From: Tissierellales bacterium
Lineage (GTDB): Bacteria > Bacillota > Clostridia > Tissierellales > JASKZW01
Direction: 5' to 3'
Length of the DNA stretch: 34,368 nt
Assembly: GCA_030152145.1 (NCBI GenBank)
Contig: JASLIL010000108.1
Span: forward strand, 1 to 34,368
Shown: positions 1 through 7,628 of the stretch, piece after piece
How positions within the stretch are numbered: position 1 is the first letter of the stretch
Layout: each line of letters starts with the position of its first letter
The notes under the pieces: model-generated
What the model saw: the letters and a program-made list of their open reading frames with translations, nothing else
Told to the model about the DNA's origin: nothing
Database searches by the model: none
Position numbers and translations under genes: made by a program

Positions 1-811
1 GAGAAATCAGGGCTGTAAATACTATGCTGGATATGTTGGCAAAAAACTTTAGAACTAGAAATAAGATATTGTTAGATCCCTCAAATAGAGTTAGGGGCAA
101 ATAGGTTAGGCCAATCCAGATTAAAAGGCCTAGTATTACCATTAATGCTAGTTTAAAGCCATTCTCCCTCATAAGCTTAAAGCTTTTTTCGCTGGCTTTC
201 TTAAAGGTCATATCTGAAAATATCATTAGGGGAAGAACTATGAAAAGTTTGGCAAAAACATAGATTAGTCCCAAGGACAGGAGGATAAGAAGGCCCCTAC
301 CTCCCCTGTGTTTTTCAAGTTCCCCTACTATAAAATCTGGTAGTGATATGCTAGGTATAAGGCTGGAACTTAAGCCTATATTAAGGATGGGAATTAGTAT
401 TAAGATATATAGGGTCAGTCCAATACTTCTCTCCCTTACTGCCTTTAAGGTTTTAAAAAGTGCCAATTCTGTTAGTTGAAATAGATCTATCTCCTCTTCC
501 CTAGAGGTCCTATAAAGTATTAGAAGTAGAACTGAAAACTCATAATAAATCAAAATACTGGCTATGGCCACTAGGAGGGCCAGGAGGGCCAGACCTATAA
601 AACTTGTAAAAAAGGCTAGTATATTCTCATTTACCAAAAAATCATAGCCTCCTAGCCTTATAAAGATCCTAACTACAATATTCAAAAAAGGCCTAAATAG
701 AAAGGCTATAAGTCCCTTGTATATAAGTTCAAATAAAAGCAAATATACAAAAGAGTTATAGACCATACTAAAAGATAGATTAAGCCTATTTTTAACCTTT
801 AATTTCTCCAT
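1..811 (-). CDS. Glycerophosphodiester phosphodiesterase, membrane-domain type (partial, 5' part only)
   Basis: The frame starts at an ATG at 811 and is still open at the window edge, giving the first 270 residues. Reading the minus strand gives a very hydrophobic protein beginning MEKLKVKNRLNLSFSMVYNS, with about six membrane-spanning stretches. Its pattern resembles the membrane domain that precedes the catalytic GlpQ-type barrel in Gram-positive membrane GDPDs: a K-x-SF start, FELIYKG, a long loop around residues 50-65, and IPxxSLPDFIV near residue 160. The catalytic domain would lie beyond the edge and is not seen, so the enzymatic assignment is by family resemblance only. A ribosome site (GGTGAGG) overlaps the stop of the upstream gene, whose coding region ends 8 nt away, so the two are probably cotranscribed. 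An unrelated polytopic membrane protein is possible. Confidence 0.6.
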   Translation of the reverse strand, partial: MEKLKVKNRLNLSFSMVYNSFVYLLLFELIYKGLIAFLFRPFLNIVVRIFIRLGGYDFLVNENILAFFTSFIGLALLALLVAIASILIYYEFSVLLLILYRTSREEEIDLFQLTELALFKTLKAVRERSIGLTLYILILIPILNIGLSSSLIPSISLPDFIVGELEKHRGGRGLLILLSLGLIYVFAKLFIVLPLMIFSDMTFKKASEKSFKLMRENGFKLALMVILGLLIWIGLTYLPLTLFEGSNNILFLVLKFFANISSIVFTALIS

Positions 812-819
812 ATCCTCAC

Positions 820-1215
820 CTACTTAATTCCTATATATATAGTTACACGTCCATCAAGCTCATGCTTTTCAAAATCACAGACATAGGATCTTCTAAGCTC
901 TCCCTTAGATTCCCTATTCCAAATTTCATGCCAAAGCCCCTCTATATTGTCGTAGCTAGCCTGGTCCAGCCTAAAAGTTTTAAATTTATGATTCTTAAAC
1001 TTTTGCTTTCTCTGGCTTAGGGGGCTTTCAACTCCTATGCTAAAGCTATAGTCCCTGTGGTCTTGGCCCTTGTAGTCATGGTATATAGCATACTTAACCA
1101 AGCTGTCAAAACCATTATAGTTCTTATAGCAGCTTTCCCACAGATCCCCTATAAGACTTTTTTTATTTTTATCAAAATCACCTGTTTCCACTTGACCTAA
1201 AATATAGACTTCCAT
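820..1215 (-). CDS. GyrI-like / effector-binding-domain small protein
   Basis: A 131-residue soluble protein without a DNA-binding region. The C-terminal pattern W-x-x-I-W, then RRSYVCDFEKHE and a closing VTIYIGIK strand, fits the SOUL/GyrI-like small-molecule-binding fold (the stand-alone form of the BmrR/Rob effector domain, as in integron-associated Cass2-like proteins). The conserved acidic residue of that fold probably lies in the DFEKHE stretch. Members bind cationic or hydrophobic ligands; no ligand can be inferred here. AGAGGTGATTT precedes the ATG. It lies just after the pur operon terminator and directly before the GDPD gene. No clear promoter is visible between the terminator and the start codon, so it may depend on read-through or on a weak promoter. 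Confidence 0.65.
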   Translation of the reverse strand: MEVYILGQVETGDFDKNKKSLIGDLWESCYKNYNGFDSLVKYAIYHDYKGQDHRDYSFSIGVESPLSQRKQKFKNHKFKTFRLDQASYDNIEGLWHEIWNRESKGELRRSYVCDFEKHELDGRVTIYIGIK

Positions 1216-1260
1216 AAAATCACCTCTAGGTCATACTTACCCCAAATAGTCCCTGGTTAT

Positions 1261-1290
1261 AAAAAAGGACACTGAATAAATTCAATGTCC
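1261..1290 (-). terminator. Terminator of the pur operon
   Basis: On the minus strand a 10-bp stem (GGACATTGAA with TTCAGTGTCC, one G-T pair) closes a short AT loop and runs directly into six T residues. It begins 9 nt after the purD stop codon and separates the purine operon from the GyrI-like gene. Confidence 0.85.
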
Positions 1291-1299
1291 TAAAATAGT

Positions 1300-2544
1300 C
1301 TATCTTCCTATATCATCTCTGTAGTAGATATTTTCAAAATCTACCTTCTCAACCTCCTGGTAGATTCTAGACCTTAAGTTTTGGCGATCTTTTCCCATAA
1401 GCATTAGGGTTAAAACCCTACCACCGTTGGTATAAAGTTTATCATCCCTTCTAAGAGTTCCATTATGAAACACCACTATATCCTTATCTAGATCACCTAT
1501 AGTAATAGGTAGACCCTTTTCGTAGTGGCTTGGGTAGCCCTTAGATGTAAGTATTAGAGCCAAACTACCATCTTCCTCCCAGTCCAGGTCCTCCTGGCCT
1601 AACTCATTGTCTATACACTTATTAAAGACCTTAAATAGGTCTGACTTTAAACGAGGAAGTACCACCTCTGTTTCTGGATCTCCAAATCTTACATTAAATT
1701 CCAGGACCTTTATATCCTTATCTATCATAAATCCTATAAAAAGTATGCCATTAAAATCTATAGAATCTTCCTTAAATCCTTTTTCTATAGGATTTAAAAC
1801 CTCCTGCCTTATCCTCTTCTTAAGTTCCTCTGTAAATAGGGGACTAGGTGAAAAGCAGCCAACTCCTCCTGTATTTGGACCTTGATCATCATTGTAGATC
1901 TTCTTGTAGTCCTTGGCTGACTCCATAGGTATAATCCTTCCTCCAGATACAAAGCAAAGTAAGGAGGCCTCTACTCCCTCTAGAAACTCCTCTATTATAA
2001 GGCTTTTCCCAGCCTCTCCAAAGACACCATCATTTAAAAAGCTATCTAGGCTGTCTAGGGCCTCATCATAGCTATTACATATAACTACACCCTTGCCTGC
2101 ACACAGGCCATCAGCCTTTATAACTATAGGTAGGGAAAATTCCTCTATTTCTCTCTTGGCCCTATCATAGTCTCTATATACTCTATACTTGGCTGTTGGA
2201 ACTCCGTGTCTTTCCATAAATTCCTTGGAAAAAATTTTACTTCCCTCTAGCCTTGCCCCTTCTTTTCCTACACCGAAAACCCTAAGGCCCTCCTGCCTAA
2301 ACCTATCTGCCAATCCCTCTACCAGTGGATCTTCTGGTCCCACTACTGTTAGGTCTATGGCTTCCTTTTTGGCAAAGCTTAAAAGTCCCTCAAGATCATT
2401 GGCCTTTATATCTACATTCTCTCCCACTAGCTCTGTTCCACCATTGCCTGGAGCTATGAAAATTTTCTTAACCTCTGGAGACTGGCTTAATTTCCAGGCC
2501 AAACTGTGTTCACGTCCCCCACTTCCTATAACTAAAACCTTCAT
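1300..2544 (-). CDS. purD: Phosphoribosylamine-glycine ligase (GAR synthetase)
   Basis: Joins 5-phosphoribosylamine and glycine with ATP to give GAR, step 2 of de novo purine synthesis, in the cytoplasm. At 414 residues it has the usual family length. Visible family motifs are the N-terminal GSGGREHSLAWKL (7-19), the ATP-grasp loop KADGLCAGKG (143-152), GPNTGGVG (222-229) and the metal/ATP-binding FNVRFGDPETE (283-293). All expected ATP-grasp residues appear intact. It is the last gene of the pur operon, 12 nt after purH. Its ATG is preceded by AGGAGG, which lies in the gap beside the purH stop, and a strong terminator follows. Regulation should come from the tandem riboswitch ahead of purL. 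Confidence 0.97.
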   Translation of the reverse strand: MKVLVIGSGGREHSLAWKLSQSPEVKKIFIAPGNGGTELVGENVDIKANDLEGLLSFAKKEAIDLTVVGPEDPLVEGLADRFRQEGLRVFGVGKEGARLEGSKIFSKEFMERHGVPTAKYRVYRDYDRAKREIEEFSLPIVIKADGLCAGKGVVICNSYDEALDSLDSFLNDGVFGEAGKSLIIEEFLEGVEASLLCFVSGGRIIPMESAKDYKKIYNDDQGPNTGGVGCFSPSPLFTEELKKRIRQEVLNPIEKGFKEDSIDFNGILFIGFMIDKDIKVLEFNVRFGDPETEVVLPRLKSDLFKVFNKCIDNELGQEDLDWEEDGSLALILTSKGYPSHYEKGLPITIGDLDKDIVVFHNGTLRRDDKLYTNGGRVLTLMLMGKDRQNLRSRIYQEVEKVDFENIYYRDDIGR

Positions 2545-2556
2545 CTTAACTACCTC

Positions 2557-4095
2557 CTAATGGTTGAAATGTCTCATACTAGTAAAGACCATGGCTATAC
2601 CCTGCCTGTCTGCTTCCTCAATACACTCCTGATCTCTAATTGAGCCACCTGGTTGGATTATAGCCCTTACTCCTGCCTGGCCCAGGGCTTCTATAGAGTC
2701 TTTAAATGGAAAGAATCCATCTGAAGCCAAAACAGCTCCCTCTAGTTCTTCTCCTGCTCTTTCTATACTGGACTCAACTGCCCAGATTCTATTTACCTGA
2801 CCCATGCCTATACCAACTGTAGCTTCGTTTTTAGCCAATAAAACTGCATTGGATTTAACATACTTTACTGACTTCCAGGCAAATTCTAAATCTTTCATCT
2901 CTTTTTCTGTAGGCTGTCTCTTGGTTACAACCTGTAATTCTTCCACTAACTTATTGTCTAGATTTTGAACTAGGACTCCCCCTAGTACCTTCTTATAGGT
3001 CATCTGACTATAGTCATTTTTTTGAATCTGATCTATTTTTAAAATCCTTATATTCTTTTTTTCCCTCAATACTTCCAGGGCCTGATCTGTATAGCCAGGA
3101 GCCATAACAATCTCTATGAAGATCTTGTTTATTTCCTCTGCCAGCTCCAGGTCAACCTCCCTGTTAATAGCAAGTATTCCCCCAAAAATTGACTTTGGAT
3201 CACATTCGTAGGCCTTTTTATAGGCTTCTACTATAGAGTCATCACTGCCAATTCCACAAGGGTTGGCATGCTTTACTGCCACCACTGTAGGTCTCTCAAA
3301 TTCCTTTATCATTTCCAGGGCACCATTGGCGTCATTTATATTATTAAAGGACAGCTTCTTTCCATGAAGCTGTTGAAAGTCACCAATGCTTCCCTCTCTT
3401 TCAAAGGGATCCAAGTAAAAAGCTGCTTTTTGATGAGGATTTTCTCCATATCTTAGCTCTTCACCTGATTTCATAGGTATGGTATAGTATTCTGGAAAAT
3501 CTAAACCCTCCTGGTCCATAAAATACCTGCCTATAATAGAATCATAATAGGAAGTATATCTAAAAACCTTGCCTGCCAAAGCCTTCCTAGTTTCTAGGCT
3601 AGTGCTGCCATTTTCCCTTAGTTCCTCTAAGACCAAGGAATAGTCTCTAGGGTCCATTATTACAGTAACATATCTAAAGTTTTTTGCACTGGCTCTAATC
3701 ATACTAGGTCCGCCTATGTCTATTTTCTCAATAATATCCATCTCACTTGACTCTGGATTCTTAAGAGTTTCCTCAAAGGGATATAGGTTATTGACTACCA
3801 TATCTATGGCCTTTATATTATGTTCCTCCAGGGTTTTAAGATCTTCTTCCCTGTCATGTCTGCAAAGTAACCCTCCGTGAATTCTAGGGTTTAAGGTCTT
3901 TACCCTACCACCTAAAATTTCTGGAAATCCTGTAACCTCATCTATTTCTATAGTTGGAATCCCAGCCTCTTTTAAAACCCTGTTGCTGCCTCCAGTAGAA
4001 ACTATCTCCCAGCCCAATTCTACCAAAGCCCTACAAAATTCAACTATTCCATCCTTATCATAAACGCTAACCAAAGCTCTTTTCAATATACTCAC
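2557..4095 (-). CDS. purH: Bifunctional AICAR formyltransferase / IMP cyclohydrolase
   Basis: Catalyses the last two steps to IMP: formylation of AICAR with 10-formyl-THF, then ring closure. The N-terminal cyclohydrolase (MGS-fold) domain shows SVYDKDGI (10-17), STGGS (33-37) and GGRVKTLNPRIHGG (62-75). The C-terminal transformylase domain shows RYGENPHQ (215-222) and the catalytic Lys-His pair K275/H276 in VKHANPCG. It ends in RHFNH, close to the usual RHFRH-type tail. Length (512) is normal. The start codon overlaps the purN stop by 4 nt (ATGA), which implies translational coupling. Confidence 0.97.
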   Translation of the reverse strand: MSILKRALVSVYDKDGIVEFCRALVELGWEIVSTGGSNRVLKEAGIPTIEIDEVTGFPEILGGRVKTLNPRIHGGLLCRHDREEDLKTLEEHNIKAIDMVVNNLYPFEETLKNPESSEMDIIEKIDIGGPSMIRASAKNFRYVTVIMDPRDYSLVLEELRENGSTSLETRKALAGKVFRYTSYYDSIIGRYFMDQEGLDFPEYYTIPMKSGEELRYGENPHQKAAFYLDPFEREGSIGDFQQLHGKKLSFNNINDANGALEMIKEFERPTVVAVKHANPCGIGSDDSIVEAYKKAYECDPKSIFGGILAINREVDLELAEEINKIFIEIVMAPGYTDQALEVLREKKNIRILKIDQIQKNDYSQMTYKKVLGGVLVQNLDNKLVEELQVVTKRQPTEKEMKDLEFAWKSVKYVKSNAVLLAKNEATVGIGMGQVNRIWAVESSIERAGEELEGAVLASDGFFPFKDSIEALGQAGVRAIIQPGGSIRDQECIEEADRQGIAMVFTSMRHFNH

Positions 4096-4694
4096 CCCTC
4101 TATTTTTACTCTAGCATCTTTTATAGTTAATCTATCTAGGCAGTAAAGCCTAACTGCTTCCACCAAGGCCTCATGTTCCTTGACTAGAACCTTTTTCTGA
4201 ATATCATCTGGTCCATCTGAAAAATCTATAGCCACAGCCTTTTGAAGAATTATAGGCCCTGTATCTGTTCCCTCATCTACAAAGTGAACAGTGCAGCCTG
4301 ATAACTTTACTCCCCTTCTATAGACCTCCCTATGTACATTCATGCCATAGTAGCCCTTTCCACAAAAACTAGGTATTAGGGAAGGATGGATATTTATAAT
4401 CCTCCCCCTGTATTCTTCCACTAGCTCTGGGTCTAAGACTCTTAGGTAGCCAGCCAAAACAAGAAGATCTATCTCCCTATCTAGAACCAGCCTTAAAAGC
4501 CTGGAATTATAGTCCTCACCTGGCTCCAAGAAAACTGCCTCTATACCAGCATTTTTAGCCCTAGTTAGGCCATAGGCATCCTTCCTATTGGATACTACCA
4601 AGGATATATCTCCAGCCAAATCCTCAGCATCTATTAAACTTTGAAGGTTACTTCCTCCACCAGAAATTAAAACCCCAATCTTCTTTCTTAGCAT
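4092..4694 (-). CDS. purN: Phosphoribosylglycinamide formyltransferase 1 (10-formyl-THF-dependent)
   Basis: Transfers the formyl group of 10-formyl-THF to GAR, giving FGAR. At 200 residues it has family length. The nucleotide loop SGGGSNLQ lies at 11-18. The three catalytic residues are visible: N101 and H103 in NIHPSLIPSF, and D144 in GTDTGPII. It overlaps the end of purM by 7 nt and the start of purH by 4 nt. It has only a weak ribosome site inside purM, so its translation is probably coupled to purM. Confidence 0.96.
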   Translation of the reverse strand: MLRKKIGVLISGGGSNLQSLIDAEDLAGDISLVVSNRKDAYGLTRAKNAGIEAVFLEPGEDYNSRLLRLVLDREIDLLVLAGYLRVLDPELVEEYRGRIINIHPSLIPSFCGKGYYGMNVHREVYRRGVKLSGCTVHFVDEGTDTGPIILQKAVAIDFSDGPDDIQKKVLVKEHEALVEAVRLYCLDRLTIKDARVKIEG

Positions 4695-5716
4695 AGCTCT
4701 AATTTCTCATCTCCCTCAAGAACCTCACCTAGGCAGTAGTATTTTTCACCTAGATCATCCAGGATTTTTTTAGCTTCCTCATATTCATCCTTGGAAACTA
4801 TAATTACCATACCTACACCCATATTAAAGGTAGAGTACATTTCTTTATCTGATATTCCTCCCCATTCCTGAAGTAGGGAGAATATTTTTGGAGTCTCTAT
4901 AATAGAAGAGTCTATTTTAGCCTTCAAACCATCCTTCATAATTCTAGGTATATTCTCATAGAATCCACCACCAGTTATATGGATTAGACCCTTTATTCTT
5001 AAATTTTCTATTAGGGGCATAAGTTGTCTTGTATAGATTCTTGTAGGAGTTAAAAGCTCCTGACCAATAGTCTTATCTAGTTCCTCTATATACCTATCTA
5101 CTTCAAATCCCATCTTTTCAAAAACAATCTTTCTAACCAGGGAGTAGCCATTACTATGTACACCACTTGATGGCAGGCCTATAATCATATCTCCAGCCTC
5201 TATATTAGATCCATCAATAACATTTTCCCTATCTACAACTCCTACTGCAAAACCAGCTAGGTCATACTCATCTTCCTTGTAGAAACCAGGCATTTCTGCT
5301 GTTTCACCACCTATTAGGGAGGCATCTCCCTTAACACAACCATTGGCTACACCCTCTACTACTTCAGCCATCTTCTCTGGTACAAGTTTTCCAGTAGCAA
5401 TATAGTCCAAGAAGAACATAGGCTTGGCTCCCTGACATAAAATATCATTTACACACATAGCCACACAATCCTCTCCTATGGTATTGTGCTTATCCATCAT
5501 AAAGGCTATCTTAAGCTTAGTTCCAACTCCATCAGTTCCTGAAACCAAGATAGGCTCCTTGTACTTGTCCCTGTCTAGGCTATAAAGTCCTGAGAATCCT
5601 CCTAGATCTGAAACAACATTGCTGTGGTGAGTCTTCTTTATCATATCCTTAATAAGACTAACCTGCTTGTATCCCGCTTCCTTATCTACACCTGCATCTT
5701 TATAAGTTATAGTCAT
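4688..5716 (-). CDS. purM: Phosphoribosylformylglycinamidine cyclo-ligase (AIR synthetase)
   Basis: Closes the imidazole ring, converting FGAM to AIR with ATP. The protein is 342 residues, the normal size. Characteristic motifs are SGTDGVGTK (59-67), DCVAMCVNDI (83-92) and GGETAEMPG (136-144). It belongs to the same structural superfamily as the PurL synthetase domain. AGGAGG precedes the ATG, 11 nt after purF. The 3' end overlaps purN. Confidence 0.97.
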   Translation of the reverse strand: MTITYKDAGVDKEAGYKQVSLIKDMIKKTHHSNVVSDLGGFSGLYSLDRDKYKEPILVSGTDGVGTKLKIAFMMDKHNTIGEDCVAMCVNDILCQGAKPMFFLDYIATGKLVPEKMAEVVEGVANGCVKGDASLIGGETAEMPGFYKEDEYDLAGFAVGVVDRENVIDGSNIEAGDMIIGLPSSGVHSNGYSLVRKIVFEKMGFEVDRYIEELDKTIGQELLTPTRIYTRQLMPLIENLRIKGLIHITGGGFYENIPRIMKDGLKAKIDSSIIETPKIFSLLQEWGGISDKEMYSTFNMGVGMVIIVSKDEYEEAKKILDDLGEKYYCLGEVLEGDEKLELC

Positions 5717-5727
5717 TTTTTCTCCTC

Positions 5728-7077
5728 CTATTTTCCCTCTATATTTACTGGATATTGCCCACTAAAACAACCTGTACAATAGCATTCTGAATCTTTAGTA
5801 GCCTCTAGTAGGCCCTCTAAGGATAGGAATTCCAAGGAATCTGCTCCTATCATCTTCCTGATTTCTTCCTTGCTTTTTCTAGTAGCTATAAGATCCTCTC
5901 GCCTTGAGGTATGCATTCCTAGATAGCAGGGAAAAGTAACTGCTGGAGCTGATATTCTAACATGAACTTCCTTGGCACCAGCTCTTTTTATCATTCCAAC
6001 AACTCCAGTCATAGTTGTACCTCTAACTATTGAGTCATCAACTATTATGACCTTCTTGCCCTGAACATTCTCATCTATAACATTAAGCTTGATCTTTACA
6101 CCCTGCTTTCTCAACTCCTGGGTAGGCTGTATAAAGGTCCTGCCTATATATCTATTTTTAATTAAGCCTTCATCATAGGCTATCTTTGATTCTTCTGCAT
6201 AGCCTATGGCTGCTACAGTTCCTGAATCTGGAGCTGAAATAACTATATCTGCATCTATAGGATGCTCCTTGGCCAAGGCTCTACCTGCCTCACGCCTAAT
6301 AAGATATATGCTCTTACTATCTAATTTACTATCTGGTCTAGCATAGTAGATAACCTCAAATAAACAGGTACTTCTTTTCTTAGACTCCTTGGTCTTTATA
6401 GACTTTATACCTCCATCTATAATAACCACCATTTCACCAGGGTCCACATCCCTAACATACTCTGCTCCTATAGTATCTAAGGCACAGGTTTCACTGGCCA
6501 AAACATAGTCGTCATTCATTTTCCCTATACATAGGGGCTTTAAACCATAGGGATCCCTAACACCTATTAGCCTGTCATGGGTCATAGTAACCAGGGAGTA
6601 GGAACCTCTAACATCCTTTATAGCTTTTATAATAGACTGTTCTATATCATCATTGTGATGTCTGGCTATAAGATTTGCCACTATCTCAGCATCTGTAGCT
6701 GATTGAAAAAGCACTCCCTTGTCTATCATTCCATCCATCAATTCCTTAGAATTTACTATTCCCCCATCAAAAGCCAGGGCCAGGGCACCCTTCTTATAGC
6801 CAAAAACCAAGGGCTCTGCTCCATCTCCCTTAAGGCAACTATCTACCTTATAACCTACATGACCTATAGCTATATTACCAGCAAGTCTTTCCAAATTCTC
6901 CTCATTAAAGACTTCCTGAGCCAGGCCTGCCCCCTTGTGATAGTCTATATAACCATTGTTGTTAGCTGAAATTCCTGAACTATCTTGACCCCTATGCTGT
7001 AAAGCATAAAGGCCATAATATATAATTTTAGAGATATCTTTTTTTTGATTGCTGTAAACTCCAATAATACCGCTCAT
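5728..7077 (-). CDS. purF: Amidophosphoribosyltransferase with apparently inactive glutaminase domain
   Basis: First committed step of purine synthesis: PRPP plus an amino donor gives phosphoribosylamine. The C-terminal phosphoribosyltransferase half is intact: YYARPDS (244-250), SAPDSGT (281-287), YIGRTF (310-315) and the PRPP loop VDDSIVRGTT (346-355). Candidate [4Fe-4S] ligands of the Bacillus type are present at C238, C384 and the C432/C434/C437 cluster. The N-terminal Ntn-glutaminase half has the fold but not the chemistry. Residue 2, which should be the mature N-terminal Cys nucleophile, is Ser (codon AGC at 7072-7074). The substrate-binding Arg of GHVRY is Gly75, and HNG is FDG, with Asn replaced by Asp104. 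D129 in TDAE remains. I infer an enzyme that uses free ammonia. The start is fixed by GGAGG six bases before the ATG. It is 17 nt after purE and 11 nt before purM. Confidence 0.93.
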   Translation of the reverse strand: MSGIIGVYSNQKKDISKIIYYGLYALQHRGQDSSGISANNNGYIDYHKGAGLAQEVFNEENLERLAGNIAIGHVGYKVDSCLKGDGAEPLVFGYKKGALALAFDGGIVNSKELMDGMIDKGVLFQSATDAEIVANLIARHHNDDIEQSIIKAIKDVRGSYSLVTMTHDRLIGVRDPYGLKPLCIGKMNDDYVLASETCALDTIGAEYVRDVDPGEMVVIIDGGIKSIKTKESKKRSTCLFEVIYYARPDSKLDSKSIYLIRREAGRALAKEHPIDADIVISAPDSGTVAAIGYAEESKIAYDEGLIKNRYIGRTFIQPTQELRKQGVKIKLNVIDENVQGKKVIIVDDSIVRGTTMTGVVGMIKRAGAKEVHVRISAPAVTFPCYLGMHTSRREDLIATRKSKEEIRKMIGADSLEFLSLEGLLEATKDSECYCTGCFSGQYPVNIEGK

Positions 7078-7094
7078 AGTAAACCTCCGTCATC

Positions 7095-7574
7095 TTATTT
7101 TCTAAGGCTTTCGTCCATCTTCCTAACATCTTCCACCATCTTAGTCTTATAGTCCTTAAACTTCTGTCTAAGTTCCCTATCCCTAACAGATAGAATCTGT
7201 ATAGCCAGAAGAGCTGCATTTTCTCCTCCATTTATAGCCACTGTTGCCACCGGCACTCCCTTAGGCATTTGAACTACTGATAAAAGAGAGTCTATACCAT
7301 CCATAGTTGATGATTTAACTGGTAAACCTATTACAGGAACTGGTGTCATACTGGCAATAACCCCTCCTAGATGGGCTGCCTTACCAGCTATAGCAATAAT
7401 AACTTCCATATCCTTACTTTCTGCAGACTTGGCAAAGTTTATAGCCTCCTCTGGTGTCCTATGGGCAGAAATTACCCTCATTTCATATTCCACTCCAAAG
7501 CTATCTAAGATTCCAGTAGCCTTTTCTGCAACCTCTCTATCTGAAATACTTCCCATTACTATTCCAACCTTCAT
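7095..7574 (-). CDS. purE: N5-carboxyaminoimidazole ribonucleotide mutase-type PurE
   Basis: Carboxylation step from AIR or N5-CAIR to CAIR. A 159-residue single-domain protein with GSISD (8-12), SAHRTPE (36-42) and DSLLSVVQMP (95-104), placing it with class I-like PurE. The usual AGxAAHLPG loop reads AGKAAHLGG (63-71), with Pro changed to Gly. No purK, which would supply N5-CAIR, is in this operon. Either purK lies elsewhere or this PurE works directly with CO2. The ATG has AGGAGAGG upstream. It sits between purL (54-nt gap) and purF. Confidence 0.93.
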   Translation of the reverse strand: MKVGIVMGSISDREVAEKATGILDSFGVEYEMRVISAHRTPEEAINFAKSAESKDMEVIIAIAGKAAHLGGVIASMTPVPVIGLPVKSSTMDGIDSLLSVVQMPKGVPVATVAINGGENAALLAIQILSVRDRELRQKFKDYKTKMVEDVRKMDESLRK

Positions 7575-7628
7575 TCTTAACCTCTCCTTTTAAGCACATT
7601 TTTCTTATTGTAAATTTAATCATCTTTT

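Noticed and set aside
7072..7077. PurF Ser2 as a sequencing error or wrong start codon
   Set aside because: The ribosome site fixes the start, the rest of the N-terminus aligns, and two other glutaminase residues are changed independently.
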